The notes under the pieces were generated by a model. That model made no database searches. It was given only the letters and a program-made list of their open reading frames with translations, and was not told where the DNA came from. Shown piece by piece: positions 24,841-32,504 of a stretch of DNA of 64,000 bases. Source of the stretch: JASLCR01 sp036405235 (GTDB lineage: Bacteria; Patescibacteriota; Saccharimonadia; Saccharimonadales; Saccharimonadaceae). How positions within the stretch are numbered: position 1 is the stretch's first letter; each line of letters opens with the position of its first letter. The translations under genes and the position numbers were made by a program. The stretch lies in assembly GCA_036405235.1 (NCBI GenBank), contig DASWYA010000001.1:558001-622000 (forward strand), written 5' to 3'.

Positions 24841-25866
24841 ATGGACGTTCACACAAATATTCCCCTGAAAAACTACCTTACTATGAAACTCGGCGGCAAT
24901 GCTCGCTTTATGGCAGTCGCCTCTACACCAGAGGAGATGGCCGAGATTTGCCGCAATGGCAAGCAGCAAGGCTTAAAGGTAGTTGTCCTCGGTGGAGGCA
25001 GCAACACCCTCGTTAGCGACGAAGGCTTCAGCGGGTTAGTTGTGCGCAACCAGATCCGAGGCATAGACATCATAGAAGATACAGAAAGCTCTACGACAAT
25101 AAAATTCGGTGGTGGCGAAATCTGGGATGAAGCCGTAGCTATGACCGTCGAGCGCGGACTCAGCGGTATCGAGGCTCTCTCGAGCATTCCAGGTACTGTC
25201 GGCGCAGCTCCGGTGCAAAATATCGGTGCATACGGCCAAGAACTTGCTGATACATTCTTATCGCTCGAAGCCTACGACACAGAGGAAGATCGTTTTGTAT
25301 CATTCGACGCAGAGGCCTGTGGATTTTCATACCGGCACAGCATCTTTAGAGGCGAGGCAGAGGGGCGCTATGCGATCACATCTGTCACACTACAGCTCTA
25401 CAAGACTTCCCCGCAGCCGCCGTTTTATAGAGCGCTTCAGGATTATTTTGATAAAAATAATATTACTATTTTTACACCGAAAACCGTACGCGATGCTGTC
25501 GCTACAATCCGTGCCGACAAACTCCCCGACCCAACCATAAAGCCAAACACCGGCTCATTTTTCAAAAATGCCATCGTCGAAGATTGGAGACTCAATGAAC
25601 TCCTCCAGGAATACCCAGACATGCCCCACTTTGACTTCGGTGACAAAACCTACAAGGTGCCAACTGGTTGGCTTATCGAGCAATGTGGCTTTAAAGGTCA
25701 GCTTCTCCACGGCATACGTGTCAATGAAAAAAACTGTCTGGTACTGATAAACGAATCCGCTACAAGCTTCCAGGACCTCGAAGCAGCCAGGGACGAGATT
25801 ATCGGCAAAGTTCGAGACACTTTTCGCATCGCTATCACGCAGGAACCTCTGATGATCGAGCAATAG
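24841..25866 (+). CDS. murB: UDP-N-acetylenolpyruvoylglucosamine reductase MurB
   Basis: A 341-residue FAD enzyme that reduces the MurA product to UDP-MurNAc with NADPH. FAD-binding motifs VVVLGGGSNTLVSDEGF and SSIPGTVGAAPVQNIGAYGQEL are present, as are YRHSIF and the C-terminal NTGSFFKNAIV with the catalytic Ser. The length matches the E. coli-like type. The start MDVHTNIPLKNYLTMK was chosen because the family begins there; an upstream in-frame extension would overlap the tRNA-Arg. Confidence 0.96.
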   Translation: MDVHTNIPLKNYLTMKLGGNARFMAVASTPEEMAEICRNGKQQGLKVVVLGGGSNTLVSDEGFSGLVVRNQIRGIDIIEDTESSTTIKFGGGEIWDEAVAMTVERGLSGIEALSSIPGTVGAAPVQNIGAYGQELADTFLSLEAYDTEEDRFVSFDAEACGFSYRHSIFRGEAEGRYAITSVTLQLYKTSPQPPFYRALQDYFDKNNITIFTPKTVRDAVATIRADKLPDPTIKPNTGSFFKNAIVEDWRLNELLQEYPDMPHFDFGDKTYKVPTGWLIEQCGFKGQLLHGIRVNEKNCLVLINESATSFQDLEAARDEIIGKVRDTFRIAITQEPLMIEQ

Positions 25867-25902
25867 CTCACACACTCACTTGCCGTAAATATACAAACAA
25901 CT

Positions 25903-25908
25903 TATGCT
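25903..25908 (+). promoter_or_regulatory. -10 promoter of the pseudopilin cluster
   Basis: TATGCT ends 6 bases before the ATG at 25915; a leaderless transcript for the three-gene cluster is predicted. Confidence 0.5.
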
Positions 25909-25914
25909 TATAGT

Positions 25915-26535
25915 ATGAATCGTAGACTTAGAGGCTTTACCTTGATCGAGCTGATGATCGTGATGGTTGTGATCGTCATCTTGACCATACTCGGAACAGT
26001 CGCGATGGGATCCATACAAAAACAAGCTGAGGACTCCGAGCGCGACGAAGATGTTAAATCAATCACCCGAGCGCTTGAGACATACTACGAAAAAGGAAAT
26101 CCTCATGTCGTAGGCGCAAACACCAAAGGTTTCTACCCGAGTGCTAACGAGCTAGTTCATATATTTGGATGGGACTGGTGTAGCAATGCTACAGTATCCG
26201 CTAGTCTCACCCCATGTAATACCAGCGGAGAAGGTGAAGACGGCCCGTATTATGCCGACGTGTTGCCAGGTGTTAATAGCTCCATCTTGACGCCTCCTGG
26301 TATGGCTGAACAACGAGCAATGAGAAGCACTATCTGGACATGGGGACCTCCAGATGGCGTTGCCCCTGCCGTTGATCAAGGCTACTATGTATACAAACCT
26401 CTTACGCGAGGAGATAGCGATGCGTCAATGGTACACAACGGTACTTGCTACGACGTTGGCCAATGTGGCGCGTACGTGATCTTCTACAAAAAGTCAGACG
26501 GCAGTATCGTCACCGTGCGGAGCAAGCATCAATGA
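25915..26535 (+). CDS. Pseudopilin (GspG/PilE-like)
   Basis: A 206-residue prepilin with class III signal MNRRLRGFTLIELMIVMVVI, mature Glu5 present. The domain after the helix has the SVQKQ-type stretch seen in GspG-like pseudopilins (SIQKQAEDSERDEDVKSITRALETYYEKGN), then a Cys-containing globular part. First of three overlapping pilin-like genes; the stop overlaps the next start (ATGA). Confidence 0.88.
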   Translation: MNRRLRGFTLIELMIVMVVIVILTILGTVAMGSIQKQAEDSERDEDVKSITRALETYYEKGNPHVVGANTKGFYPSANELVHIFGWDWCSNATVSASLTPCNTSGEGEDGPYYADVLPGVNSSILTPPGMAEQRAMRSTIWTWGPPDGVAPAVDQGYYVYKPLTRGDSDASMVHNGTCYDVGQCGAYVIFYKKSDGSIVTVRSKHQ

Positions 26536-26942
26536 GTATAAATTCATTCACTGAAGATGGCTTCTCGGCTGTCGAGACGCTTATTACGCTCTTCATTGCA
26601 GTACTTTTTATCATTGCAGGCAATCAGCTCTACACATACGTCATGAAAAACGGCGCAGAATCCGATCAGCAAGCGAGAGCTTCCAATGTTGGCTACGAGT
26701 ACTTGCGCAGCAAAGCACCAGCAGCTACAAGCCCCTGCACCGATTCAAGCCCCCAAAACTATACAAATGAACCAGTGTCAGGCCTTAGTAATGTCAATAT
26801 CACTCTCGACGTCAGCTGCCCGTATTCATCTGCTACTTCGGGCGATCCTCGTCGAAATATTTCCGAAGTAACCGTCACAGTAAAGTATGGTGGCGCTACG
26901 CCACAGCTAGAGGTGCAACATGCAGTCTTCGTCAAACCATAG
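26532..26942 (+). CDS. Minor pseudopilin (PilV/GspI-like)
   Basis: A 136-residue prepilin-like protein. The signal is MSINSFTEDGFSAVETLITL: the usual Gly-Phe cleavage site and Glu5 are present, but the leader is acidic rather than basic, which is atypical. The globular part has one Cys pair (residues in SPCTDS and VSCPYS). The start is set by the ATGA overlap with the previous gene; it overlaps the next gene by 23 bases. Confidence 0.82.
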   Translation: MSINSFTEDGFSAVETLITLFIAVLFIIAGNQLYTYVMKNGAESDQQARASNVGYEYLRSKAPAATSPCTDSSPQNYTNEPVSGLSNVNITLDVSCPYSSATSGDPRRNISEVTVTVKYGGATPQLEVQHAVFVKP

Positions 26943-27708
26943 CCTTGGTCGCCTAAAGGAAAAGGGCCTCACGCTCGTCGAGGTGCTCGTCGTTGCCCCT
27001 ATGATTATCCTCATCATCGGTACAGTTATCGTTGCTATCGTTGCACTCACCGGTGAGAGTCTCGTGCGCCGCGAGACGAATGCAGTTGTCTTCAACGTAC
27101 AGAGTGCTCTTGACGACATGGAGGGAGATGCACAAAAAGCAACATCGTTCCTCTACACCACCGGTACCCTTACCACGCCTCAGGGTAAAGGTAATTCGAC
27201 TTCTGCGTTCCTAAATAACACTTCCGGTCAACCAGACACGCTCATCATAAGAAGTACCGCTACGACCACAAATCCTTTCGACCCCAATCGACAGATTGTC
27301 TATACCACAGCACCAAACACTTGCGGAACCCCCGACGAAAGCAAGAACCCTCCGGTTGCCTTTACGATCATTTACTTCGTCGATTCCGGCACCTTATGGA
27401 AGCGCACCATAGTACCGACAAGTGGTAACTGCAGTTCGCCCTGGCAGCGTAATAGCTGTGCCGCTGGTCAAACTACTGGCGCATGCTCAGGAGTATTGCA
27501 AGACGAAAAAGTTCTATCCAACGTTACAGCTATGAACATAACGTACTACACAAACCCAGGCCCCACGGGCACTGTTGTAGCAGATAACAGCTCTCCAAGT
27601 GCTTCCACAATGGAAGTATCTATCACAGTAGACACGTCTATAGCCGGGAAAGCTATCAACTACCAGGCAAAGACTCGCGCAACAAGCGTCAATATCACGG
27701 GAACGTAG
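26920..27708 (+). CDS. Minor pseudopilin (PilW/GspJ-like)
   Basis: A 262-residue prepilin-like protein with a longer leader (MQSSSNHSLGRLKEKGLTLVEVLVVAPMI), cleavage after the Gly, Glu5 present. It is the largest of the cluster, as GspJ/PilW-type minor pilins tend to be, and probably forms a tip complex with the two preceding proteins. The assignment rests on size, order and the signal. Confidence 0.82.
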   Translation: MQSSSNHSLGRLKEKGLTLVEVLVVAPMIILIIGTVIVAIVALTGESLVRRETNAVVFNVQSALDDMEGDAQKATSFLYTTGTLTTPQGKGNSTSAFLNNTSGQPDTLIIRSTATTTNPFDPNRQIVYTTAPNTCGTPDESKNPPVAFTIIYFVDSGTLWKRTIVPTSGNCSSPWQRNSCAAGQTTGACSGVLQDEKVLSNVTAMNITYYTNPGPTGTVVADNSSPSASTMEVSITVDTSIAGKAINYQAKTRATSVNITGT

Positions 27709-27750
27709 TAAACCACTTGTGCTTAAAAGCCCCTTGTAGTATATTATCCC

Positions 27751-27756
27751 TATACT
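27751..27756 (+). promoter_or_regulatory. -10 promoter of major pilin 1
   Basis: TATACT with a predicted leader of about 20 bases carrying AGGGGG as ribosome binding site before the ATG at 27783. Unlike most genes here it has a real leader, in line with strong expression of a structural pilin. Confidence 0.6.
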
Positions 27757-27779
27757 AAGCTAATAATTAGGGGGCATCT

Positions 27780-27908
27780 AAAATGCTTAACAACATCAAA
27801 AAACAAAGTGGCTTCACTATCGTAGAGCTCTTGATCGTGATCGTAGTGATCGCTATCTTGGCGGCTATTTCGATTGTTGCTTACAATGGTATTCAGAATC
27901 GCGGAAAA
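27780..27908 (+). repeat. 129-base exact repeat, copy 1 (pilin 5' module)
   Basis: Identical base for base to 28418-28546. It spans three bases before the ATG and the first 42 codons, then identity stops abruptly. Confidence 0.95.
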
Positions 27909-28265
27909 GCAAGCGCAGAGCAAAGTCTCGCAAGCCAAATAGCTAAAAAGGCAGAGGCTTTCAACACCGTTGAAAGCTCTTATCCAGCTAACGTCACCGG
28001 CTTCGGAAACGGTACTGGTGCCGCTGGACACCCTAAAGAAGCAAAACTAGATGATCCTACGCAAGTTGTAGACTGGACTTCAAGTAATGTTTCACTAGCT
28101 GCAACATATGTCAGCGGCTCTCAAAATCGAGTCGTCTACCGACCGCGAACCGGCGGAGCATGTGTATTCTGGTGGGACTATTCAGCATCAACTCCTATTC
28201 AGAAAATAGTCACAGCTGGTGCAGCTGTGACAGGAAACACTGCAGGCACTGGCTGCACAGAGTAA
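27783..28265 (+). CDS. Type IV major pilin-like protein, copy 1
   Basis: A 160-residue prepilin with signal MLNNIKKQSGFTIVELLIVI; mature Glu5 present. After the conserved N-terminal helix comes a small domain with the shared NPKEAKLDDP-type segment (here HPKEAKLDDPTQVV), YVSGSQNRVVYRP and two Cys (ACVFWWDY, GTGCTE) that could bracket a D-region. The paralogue at 28421 is identical for 42 residues and then diverges. Good candidate for the main pilus subunit because of the leader, terminator and duplication. Confidence 0.9.
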   Translation: MLNNIKKQSGFTIVELLIVIVVIAILAAISIVAYNGIQNRGKASAEQSLASQIAKKAEAFNTVESSYPANVTGFGNGTGAAGHPKEAKLDDPTQVVDWTSSNVSLAATYVSGSQNRVVYRPRTGGACVFWWDYSASTPIQKIVTAGAAVTGNTAGTGCTE

Positions 28266-28278
28266 ATACGGGTCATCT

Positions 28279-28319
28279 TAAATATAAATGGCTCAGCTAA
28301 GGCTGAGTCATTTATATTT
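28279..28319. terminator. Terminator after pilin copy 1
   Basis: Long inverted repeat with arms AAATATAAATG and CATTTATATTT around a CTCAGC/GCTGAG stem; A/T-rich flanks make it usable in either direction. Confidence 0.7.
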
Positions 28320-28417
28320 CCTAGCCAATATACCACCTACCTCACAGCTAGCTATTGCACACGGCTTTTATATTTAGTACAATTCAACCATAAGTAATAA
28401 GTAATTGGGGGGCATAG

Positions 28418-28546
28418 AAAATGCTTAACAACATCAAAAAACAAAGTGGCTTCACTATCGTAGAGCTCTTGATCGTGATCGTAGTGATCGCTATCTTGGC
28501 GGCTATTTCGATTGTTGCTTACAATGGTATTCAGAATCGCGGAAAA
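28418..28546 (+). repeat. 129-base exact repeat, copy 2 (pilin 5' module)
   Basis: Second copy of the sequence at 27780-27908, without a single difference including third codon positions. Confidence 0.95.
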
Positions 28547-28894
28547 TCTAGTGCTGCACAGAGCCTGGCAAGTCAAGTTTCAAAAAAAGTTGAAGCCTTC
28601 AATACGACTGAATCGTCATACCCAACACCAGCTTTACTCACCGGAAACCTTGGTGATGGGACAGCTAATAACCCGAAGGAAGCAAAGCTTGACGATCCAA
28701 ATGCTGTCGTAGCGTATACAGCACAAAGTCAGACCACAACTGCAGCAAACTATGTCAGCGGCTCAGCTCATAGAGTAATCTATCGACAAATTTCAGGTAC
28801 AGGTGGTGGTTGTGTATGGTACTGGGATTATAATAACACCGCACGTGCGCTACTTAGGACTGGACCTGCAACTCAAGCACAGTGTGAAACTTAG
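28421..28894 (+). CDS. Type IV major pilin-like protein, copy 2
   Basis: A 157-residue paralogue of the pilin at 27783, with the same first 42 residues and class III signal. The globular domain keeps NPKEAKLDDP, YVSGSAHRVIYRQ and the Cys pair (GGCVWYWDY, AQCET) but differs at about half its positions. A GGGGGG ribosome binding site and a possible TACAAT -10 box at 28378-28383 precede it, so it can be expressed independently. Confidence 0.9.
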   Translation: MLNNIKKQSGFTIVELLIVIVVIAILAAISIVAYNGIQNRGKSSAAQSLASQVSKKVEAFNTTESSYPTPALLTGNLGDGTANNPKEAKLDDPNAVVAYTAQSQTTTAANYVSGSAHRVIYRQISGTGGGCVWYWDYNNTARALLRTGPATQAQCET

Positions 28895-28931
28895 GAATAG
28901 CTTCTGGTACAAGCTAGTCAGTCTTAGACTT

Positions 28932-28964
28932 AAAAAGCATAGTTTCTAGCAAACTATGCTTTTT
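28932..28964 (+). terminator. Terminator after pilin copy 2
   Basis: Perfect stem with arms AAAAAGCATAGTTT and AAACTATGCTTTTT around CTAGC. Confidence 0.85.
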
Positions 28965-28981
28965 ACTTTAAAGCTGTCTGA

Positions 28982-28987
28982 TATAAT
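28982..28987 (+). promoter_or_regulatory. -10 promoter of the SGNH hydrolase gene
   Basis: TATAAT following TGA. The ATG is 86 bases downstream, giving one of the longest leaders in the window (about 80 bases). Confidence 0.55.
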
Positions 28988-29014
28988 ACAACCTGTTCTT
29001 CAGCATAAGCACAA

Positions 29015-29040
29015 AGGCCGTAGGGGAAACTTTACGGCCT
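29015..29040 (+). promoter_or_regulatory. Hairpin in the leader of the SGNH hydrolase mRNA
   Basis: Arms AGGCCGTA and TACGGCCT around a 10-base loop. There is no T-run right after it, so it is not a simple terminator. It could stabilise the mRNA or control translation. Confidence 0.5.
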
Positions 29041-29073
29041 CGTTCATTCACAACCCAACTGATTGGAAAAACC

Positions 29074-30519
29074 ATGAAATGGAAGTACGCAGGAGTCCTA
29101 CTCCTGCTCTTCATCGCCCAGCTTGCAGGAATTGCATCTCCCGCACAGGCCGTCTCCATCTACGACGACAAGATCCTGACAACTGACAGCCTTGAAGTTC
29201 TGAGCGTTGAAGGCACAACCAATCTGACTGCTGACTGGCAGCAGGTATTTCTCAATGTCCTTCAGCGTCGCTCTGGTGATGCGAACGCAGATGAGATGCT
29301 GAGTCAATTCGAAAGCAATCGGACTGCCGGTTCCGGCTGGCTAGTTCAAGCTGCTTACCAAGGCATGCGAGTCATCACTTTTGACCCAGCCGCTACGGTC
29401 AGCTTTGATAACAACTGGTACGGCTACCTACACCTCTCGTTCAGCACTGGAAGAGTCTGCGTATGGGAGTCGGGCGGACACACCTGGAAAGACTGGAGGA
29501 ACCTCGATGCCACTCCAAAGCTGGAGAGCTACGTTACTGTAACCTGCAGCTCACACAGTGCCATACAGCCGCCATATATCCAGTACGACATTGGCCTTCC
29601 CTCGCAAGAATTTCCATACCTGTTCATCAAGTCAAGCAACCTTCAGTACCCAACCGGCTACGAGGGTGACCTTGTACCGACGACCGAACCGAAGGCACGG
29701 TACGTCGCCCTCGGCGACTCCTTCTCCTCTGGAGAAGGCAATCCACCATTTGAATACGGAACAGATCAAGGAGGAACCAACGAGAACCGCTGCCACAGAA
29801 GCTCCAAGGCGTACCCGCGCCTGCTGCAGAACGACCCGAGTCTTGATCTCGGATCGACAGCATTCGTAGCGTGCTCGGGGGCGACGACAGCTAGCGTCCT
29901 CTACGGAGGAAGTGGAGCTGGCAACTGGAATAAAGGACCGCAAGTCGCTGTACTGTCAAGTGAAGTCGAAGTCGTAACCCTCACTGTCGGCGGAAACGAT
30001 GTGGGATTTGGTGACTACGTTCTTGGCTGCGTGGTCGCACCTTGCGGCCCTAGTAGCATAGGCGGAGCGTTCTACTACGCTGTCATGGCCAACATCGAGT
30101 CACTGGCATTCTTGGACAACCTGAAGACCACGTACGAAACAATCCTGGACGAAGCTCCGAATGCTCATGTCTACGTAATGGATTATCCGTACCTGGTCGA
30201 CCCAACCGGAGTTGACTCCCCTGGATGTGTGCTCGGCGTCGACATGACGGGTGCACTAGGAATCCAGCAAGCACTGAACGCAGTGATTGCCGATGCCGTA
30301 GGTGATGTACAGGCGCTTTCAAGTGACTACTTGGCACGCCTGCACTACATGCCAACGAACTACATCGGCTCGCCGTTCTTCGACCATCATCTGTGTACCG
30401 ATGCAACTGGCGGTGCATACTTCAATGCGTTGGATCCGCTCAACCAGGAACACAGCTTCCACCCGAATGCCAACGGCCAGGAGGCCTACTACCAGATCAT
30501 GGAGGATTACCTGAGCTAG
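29074..30519 (+). CDS. Exported SGNH/GDSL hydrolase
   Basis: A 481-residue secreted protein with signal peptide (residues 1-26, ending SPAQA). An N-terminal domain of about 180 residues with no recognised family precedes an SGNH domain: block I ALGDSFSSGEG with the catalytic Ser near residue 215, block III TVGGNDVGF, block V HPNANG with the catalytic His. The overall form resembles actinobacterial secreted esterases or lipases. Possible targets are acyl groups on host or own surface glycans or lipids. Flanked by its own promoter and terminator. Confidence 0.92.
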   Translation: MKWKYAGVLLLLFIAQLAGIASPAQAVSIYDDKILTTDSLEVLSVEGTTNLTADWQQVFLNVLQRRSGDANADEMLSQFESNRTAGSGWLVQAAYQGMRVITFDPAATVSFDNNWYGYLHLSFSTGRVCVWESGGHTWKDWRNLDATPKLESYVTVTCSSHSAIQPPYIQYDIGLPSQEFPYLFIKSSNLQYPTGYEGDLVPTTEPKARYVALGDSFSSGEGNPPFEYGTDQGGTNENRCHRSSKAYPRLLQNDPSLDLGSTAFVACSGATTASVLYGGSGAGNWNKGPQVAVLSSEVEVVTLTVGGNDVGFGDYVLGCVVAPCGPSSIGGAFYYAVMANIESLAFLDNLKTTYETILDEAPNAHVYVMDYPYLVDPTGVDSPGCVLGVDMTGALGIQQALNAVIADAVGDVQALSSDYLARLHYMPTNYIGSPFFDHHLCTDATGGAYFNALDPLNQEHSFHPNANGQEAYYQIMEDYLS

Positions 30520-30542
30520 ATTGCTGATTGCTGAAGAACAAA

Positions 30543-30575
30543 GCCTCCCAGGACAATGACGTCCCGGGAGGCTTC
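30543..30575 (+). terminator. Terminator after the SGNH hydrolase gene
   Basis: GC-rich stem with arms GCCTCCC-A-GGAC and GTCC-C-GGGAGGC around AATGAC, followed by TTCTTC. Confidence 0.8.
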
Positions 30576-30605
30576 TTCATATTAATAATTGCCTCTGACC
30601 GTCTT

Positions 30606-31040
30606 TTAGAATTTAATCTTTCCAAAAAACTTCACATCGCGAAATAGCGGTCTCGCAACAAGCAAAAGTGCTACAGAGGAGGCTACAAGCTCAAAAAATG
30701 GATAGGTAAGAGTAGAGAAGCTGAAGCAAGGATAATATGTACCAAAGAATGCACTACATCCATGCGGTCCTCTACTTACCCAATAATACGTCAGACATAC
30801 GTAGAGTATAGACATTACAAATCCCACTCTTGTGCTTAGACGGAACCCCCTGTCTGCAGCCTGCTTGCTATTTCGTGTCAGAGCATAAGCCGACGAAAGC
30901 AGGATAATCATTGACACGAACGAAAAATGATGCGGAATTACAGCCATGATGCCGACATTGACAAGAATTGATACTATAATCAGTATTCTGATATCAAAGA
31001 AATTCTTTAACTTAGAGTGTGTCCGTTTGTTTTTTATCAT
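30606..31040 (-). CDS. Small membrane protein of unknown function
   Basis: A 144-residue protein with a basic N terminus and four hydrophobic helices (about residues 16-35, 38-52, 72-90, 108-128). Two Cys lie in a predicted outer loop (GCSAFF, YPCFSF). Not recognised. It is isolated between the SGNH terminator and glyA. Confidence 0.75.
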   Translation of the reverse strand: MIKNKRTHSKLKNFFDIRILIIVSILVNVGIMAVIPHHFSFVSMIILLSSAYALTRNSKQAADRGFRLSTRVGFVMSILYVCLTYYWVSRGPHGCSAFFGTYYPCFSFSTLTYPFFELVASSVALLLVARPLFRDVKFFGKIKF

Positions 31041-31101
31041 GGCTGCACTTACATATACATAGTATCAAGGTGGCCGCTATGTGAAAATAGAGACCGTTGT
31101 T

Positions 31102-32379
31102 TTAGTAAGGCAGTGGGAAATCTTTTAGTAGCTCTTTTACTTCCTCACGAATGCCAGCCAGCTTCGCTTCATCTTCCCTAGCATCAATTGCTTGCTTCAT
31201 CCACCCTGCGATCTGCGGCATATGCTCTTCCTTAAGCCCACGAGTTGTCAGCGCAGGCGTACCGAGACGGATGCCGCTTGGGCGGAATGGAGGATTTGTG
31301 TCATCTGGTACGCTGTTCTTATTTAGCGTCAGACCAATCTTGTCGAGTGCTTCCTCTGCTTCCTTGCCGTTGATGCCAAAGCTTGCTTGCACATCCGCAA
31401 GGATCAAGTGGTTGCTCGTACCGCCAGTGATGAGCTTGAAATCACGCTTCATTAGCTCGTCTGCTAGTACAGCAGCATTCTTTACGATCTGAGCAGCGTA
31501 GTCTTTAAACTCTGGTTTGAGGGCTTCACCAAACGCTACGGCCTTGGCCGCGATCACATGCATATGTGGGCCGCCCTGCATACCAGGGAATACTGCGCGG
31601 TCGATAAGCGTCGGGATGTTCTCAAGTGTTTTTTCTGGGGCTTTAAGAGGATTGCCTACTACACCCTTTGAGAGAATCATACCGCCACGTGGACCACGTA
31701 GAGTCTTATGAGTTGTAGTCGTAATGACATGGAAGCCATAGTCAAATGGATTTTCTTTTACGCCAGCTGCGATGAGTCCAGCGATATGTGCCATGTCAGC
31801 CATGAGTAGACACTGGTCCCCTACTTCTTTTGCAATAGCCGCAAACTTTCCATAGTCGAGATCGCGTGGATAGCCAGAAAAGCCAGCGAGGATAATCTTT
31901 GGCTTGTGCTCCAGAGCTAGCTCACGGATGTGATCGTAGTCGATCTCTCCTGTCTCGATGTCTTTCATCTTGTACGGAATGAAGTTGTACAGCTTGGCGC
32001 TGCGAGTCATTGGGTTACCGTGTGTCAGGTGTCCACCATGTGAGAGATCCATAGCGAGTACCGCATCACCCGGCTCAAGCCATGCGCTGTAGACAGCTTC
32101 GTTTGCTGGTGCACCAGAGTGTGGCTGCACATTGGCGTGATCTGCCTTGAAAAGCTCTTTCGCACGGTCGATTGCTAGCTGCTCAAGTGGATCAGTGAAC
32201 TCTTGGCCGCCATAGTAACGTTTGCCAGGATAACCCTCTGAGTACTTGTTCGTAAAGACACTTCCAAGTGCCGTCAGCACGTCAGTTGATACATAATTCT
32301 CGCTCGGGATTAGCTCCAAGCCTTCTTGTTCTCGCTTTGTCTCGCCAGCAATAAGCTGTGCCACAATATCATCTTGCAT
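31102..32379 (-). CDS. glyA: Serine hydroxymethyltransferase
   Basis: A 425-residue PLP enzyme converting serine and tetrahydrofolate to glycine and methylene-THF. Motifs include EGLELIPSENYVSTDVL, NKYSEGYPGKRYYGG, MADMAHIAGLIAAG and TTTTHKTLRGPRGGMIL with the PLP Lys. A strong AAGGAGG ribosome binding site lies before the ATG. One of the few general metabolic genes here, it links to the one-carbon units needed by PurH. Confidence 0.98.
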   Translation of the reverse strand: MQDDIVAQLIAGETKREQEGLELIPSENYVSTDVLTALGSVFTNKYSEGYPGKRYYGGQEFTDPLEQLAIDRAKELFKADHANVQPHSGAPANEAVYSAWLEPGDAVLAMDLSHGGHLTHGNPMTRSAKLYNFIPYKMKDIETGEIDYDHIRELALEHKPKIILAGFSGYPRDLDYGKFAAIAKEVGDQCLLMADMAHIAGLIAAGVKENPFDYGFHVITTTTHKTLRGPRGGMILSKGVVGNPLKAPEKTLENIPTLIDRAVFPGMQGGPHMHVIAAKAVAFGEALKPEFKDYAAQIVKNAAVLADELMKRDFKLITGGTSNHLILADVQASFGINGKEAEEALDKIGLTLNKNSVPDDTNPPFRPSGIRLGTPALTTRGLKEEHMPQIAGWMKQAIDAREDEAKLAGIREEVKELLKDFPLPY

Positions 32380-32491
32380 AAAGGTCTCCCCTCCTTTTAA
32401 AAGTATTCCTGTAATCGTCTTGGCAAGAGTGTTACAACATGCCTTTAGTATACCATCTCTCCTCTTTGTTTCATTAATATATCGTATGTGA

Positions 32492-32497
32492 TATACT
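32492..32497 (+). promoter_or_regulatory. -10 promoter of the HTH-MurA gene
   Basis: TATACT ends 7 bases before the ATG at 32505; the transcript should be leaderless. Confidence 0.55.
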
Positions 32498-32504
32498 TCC
32501 TCTT

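Noticed and set aside
24644..24856. A 70-codon minus-strand frame with a Cys/Arg-rich product
   Set aside because: It is the translation of the tRNA-Arg(TCG) gene and flanks, a well-known false protein in tRNA-Arg regions.
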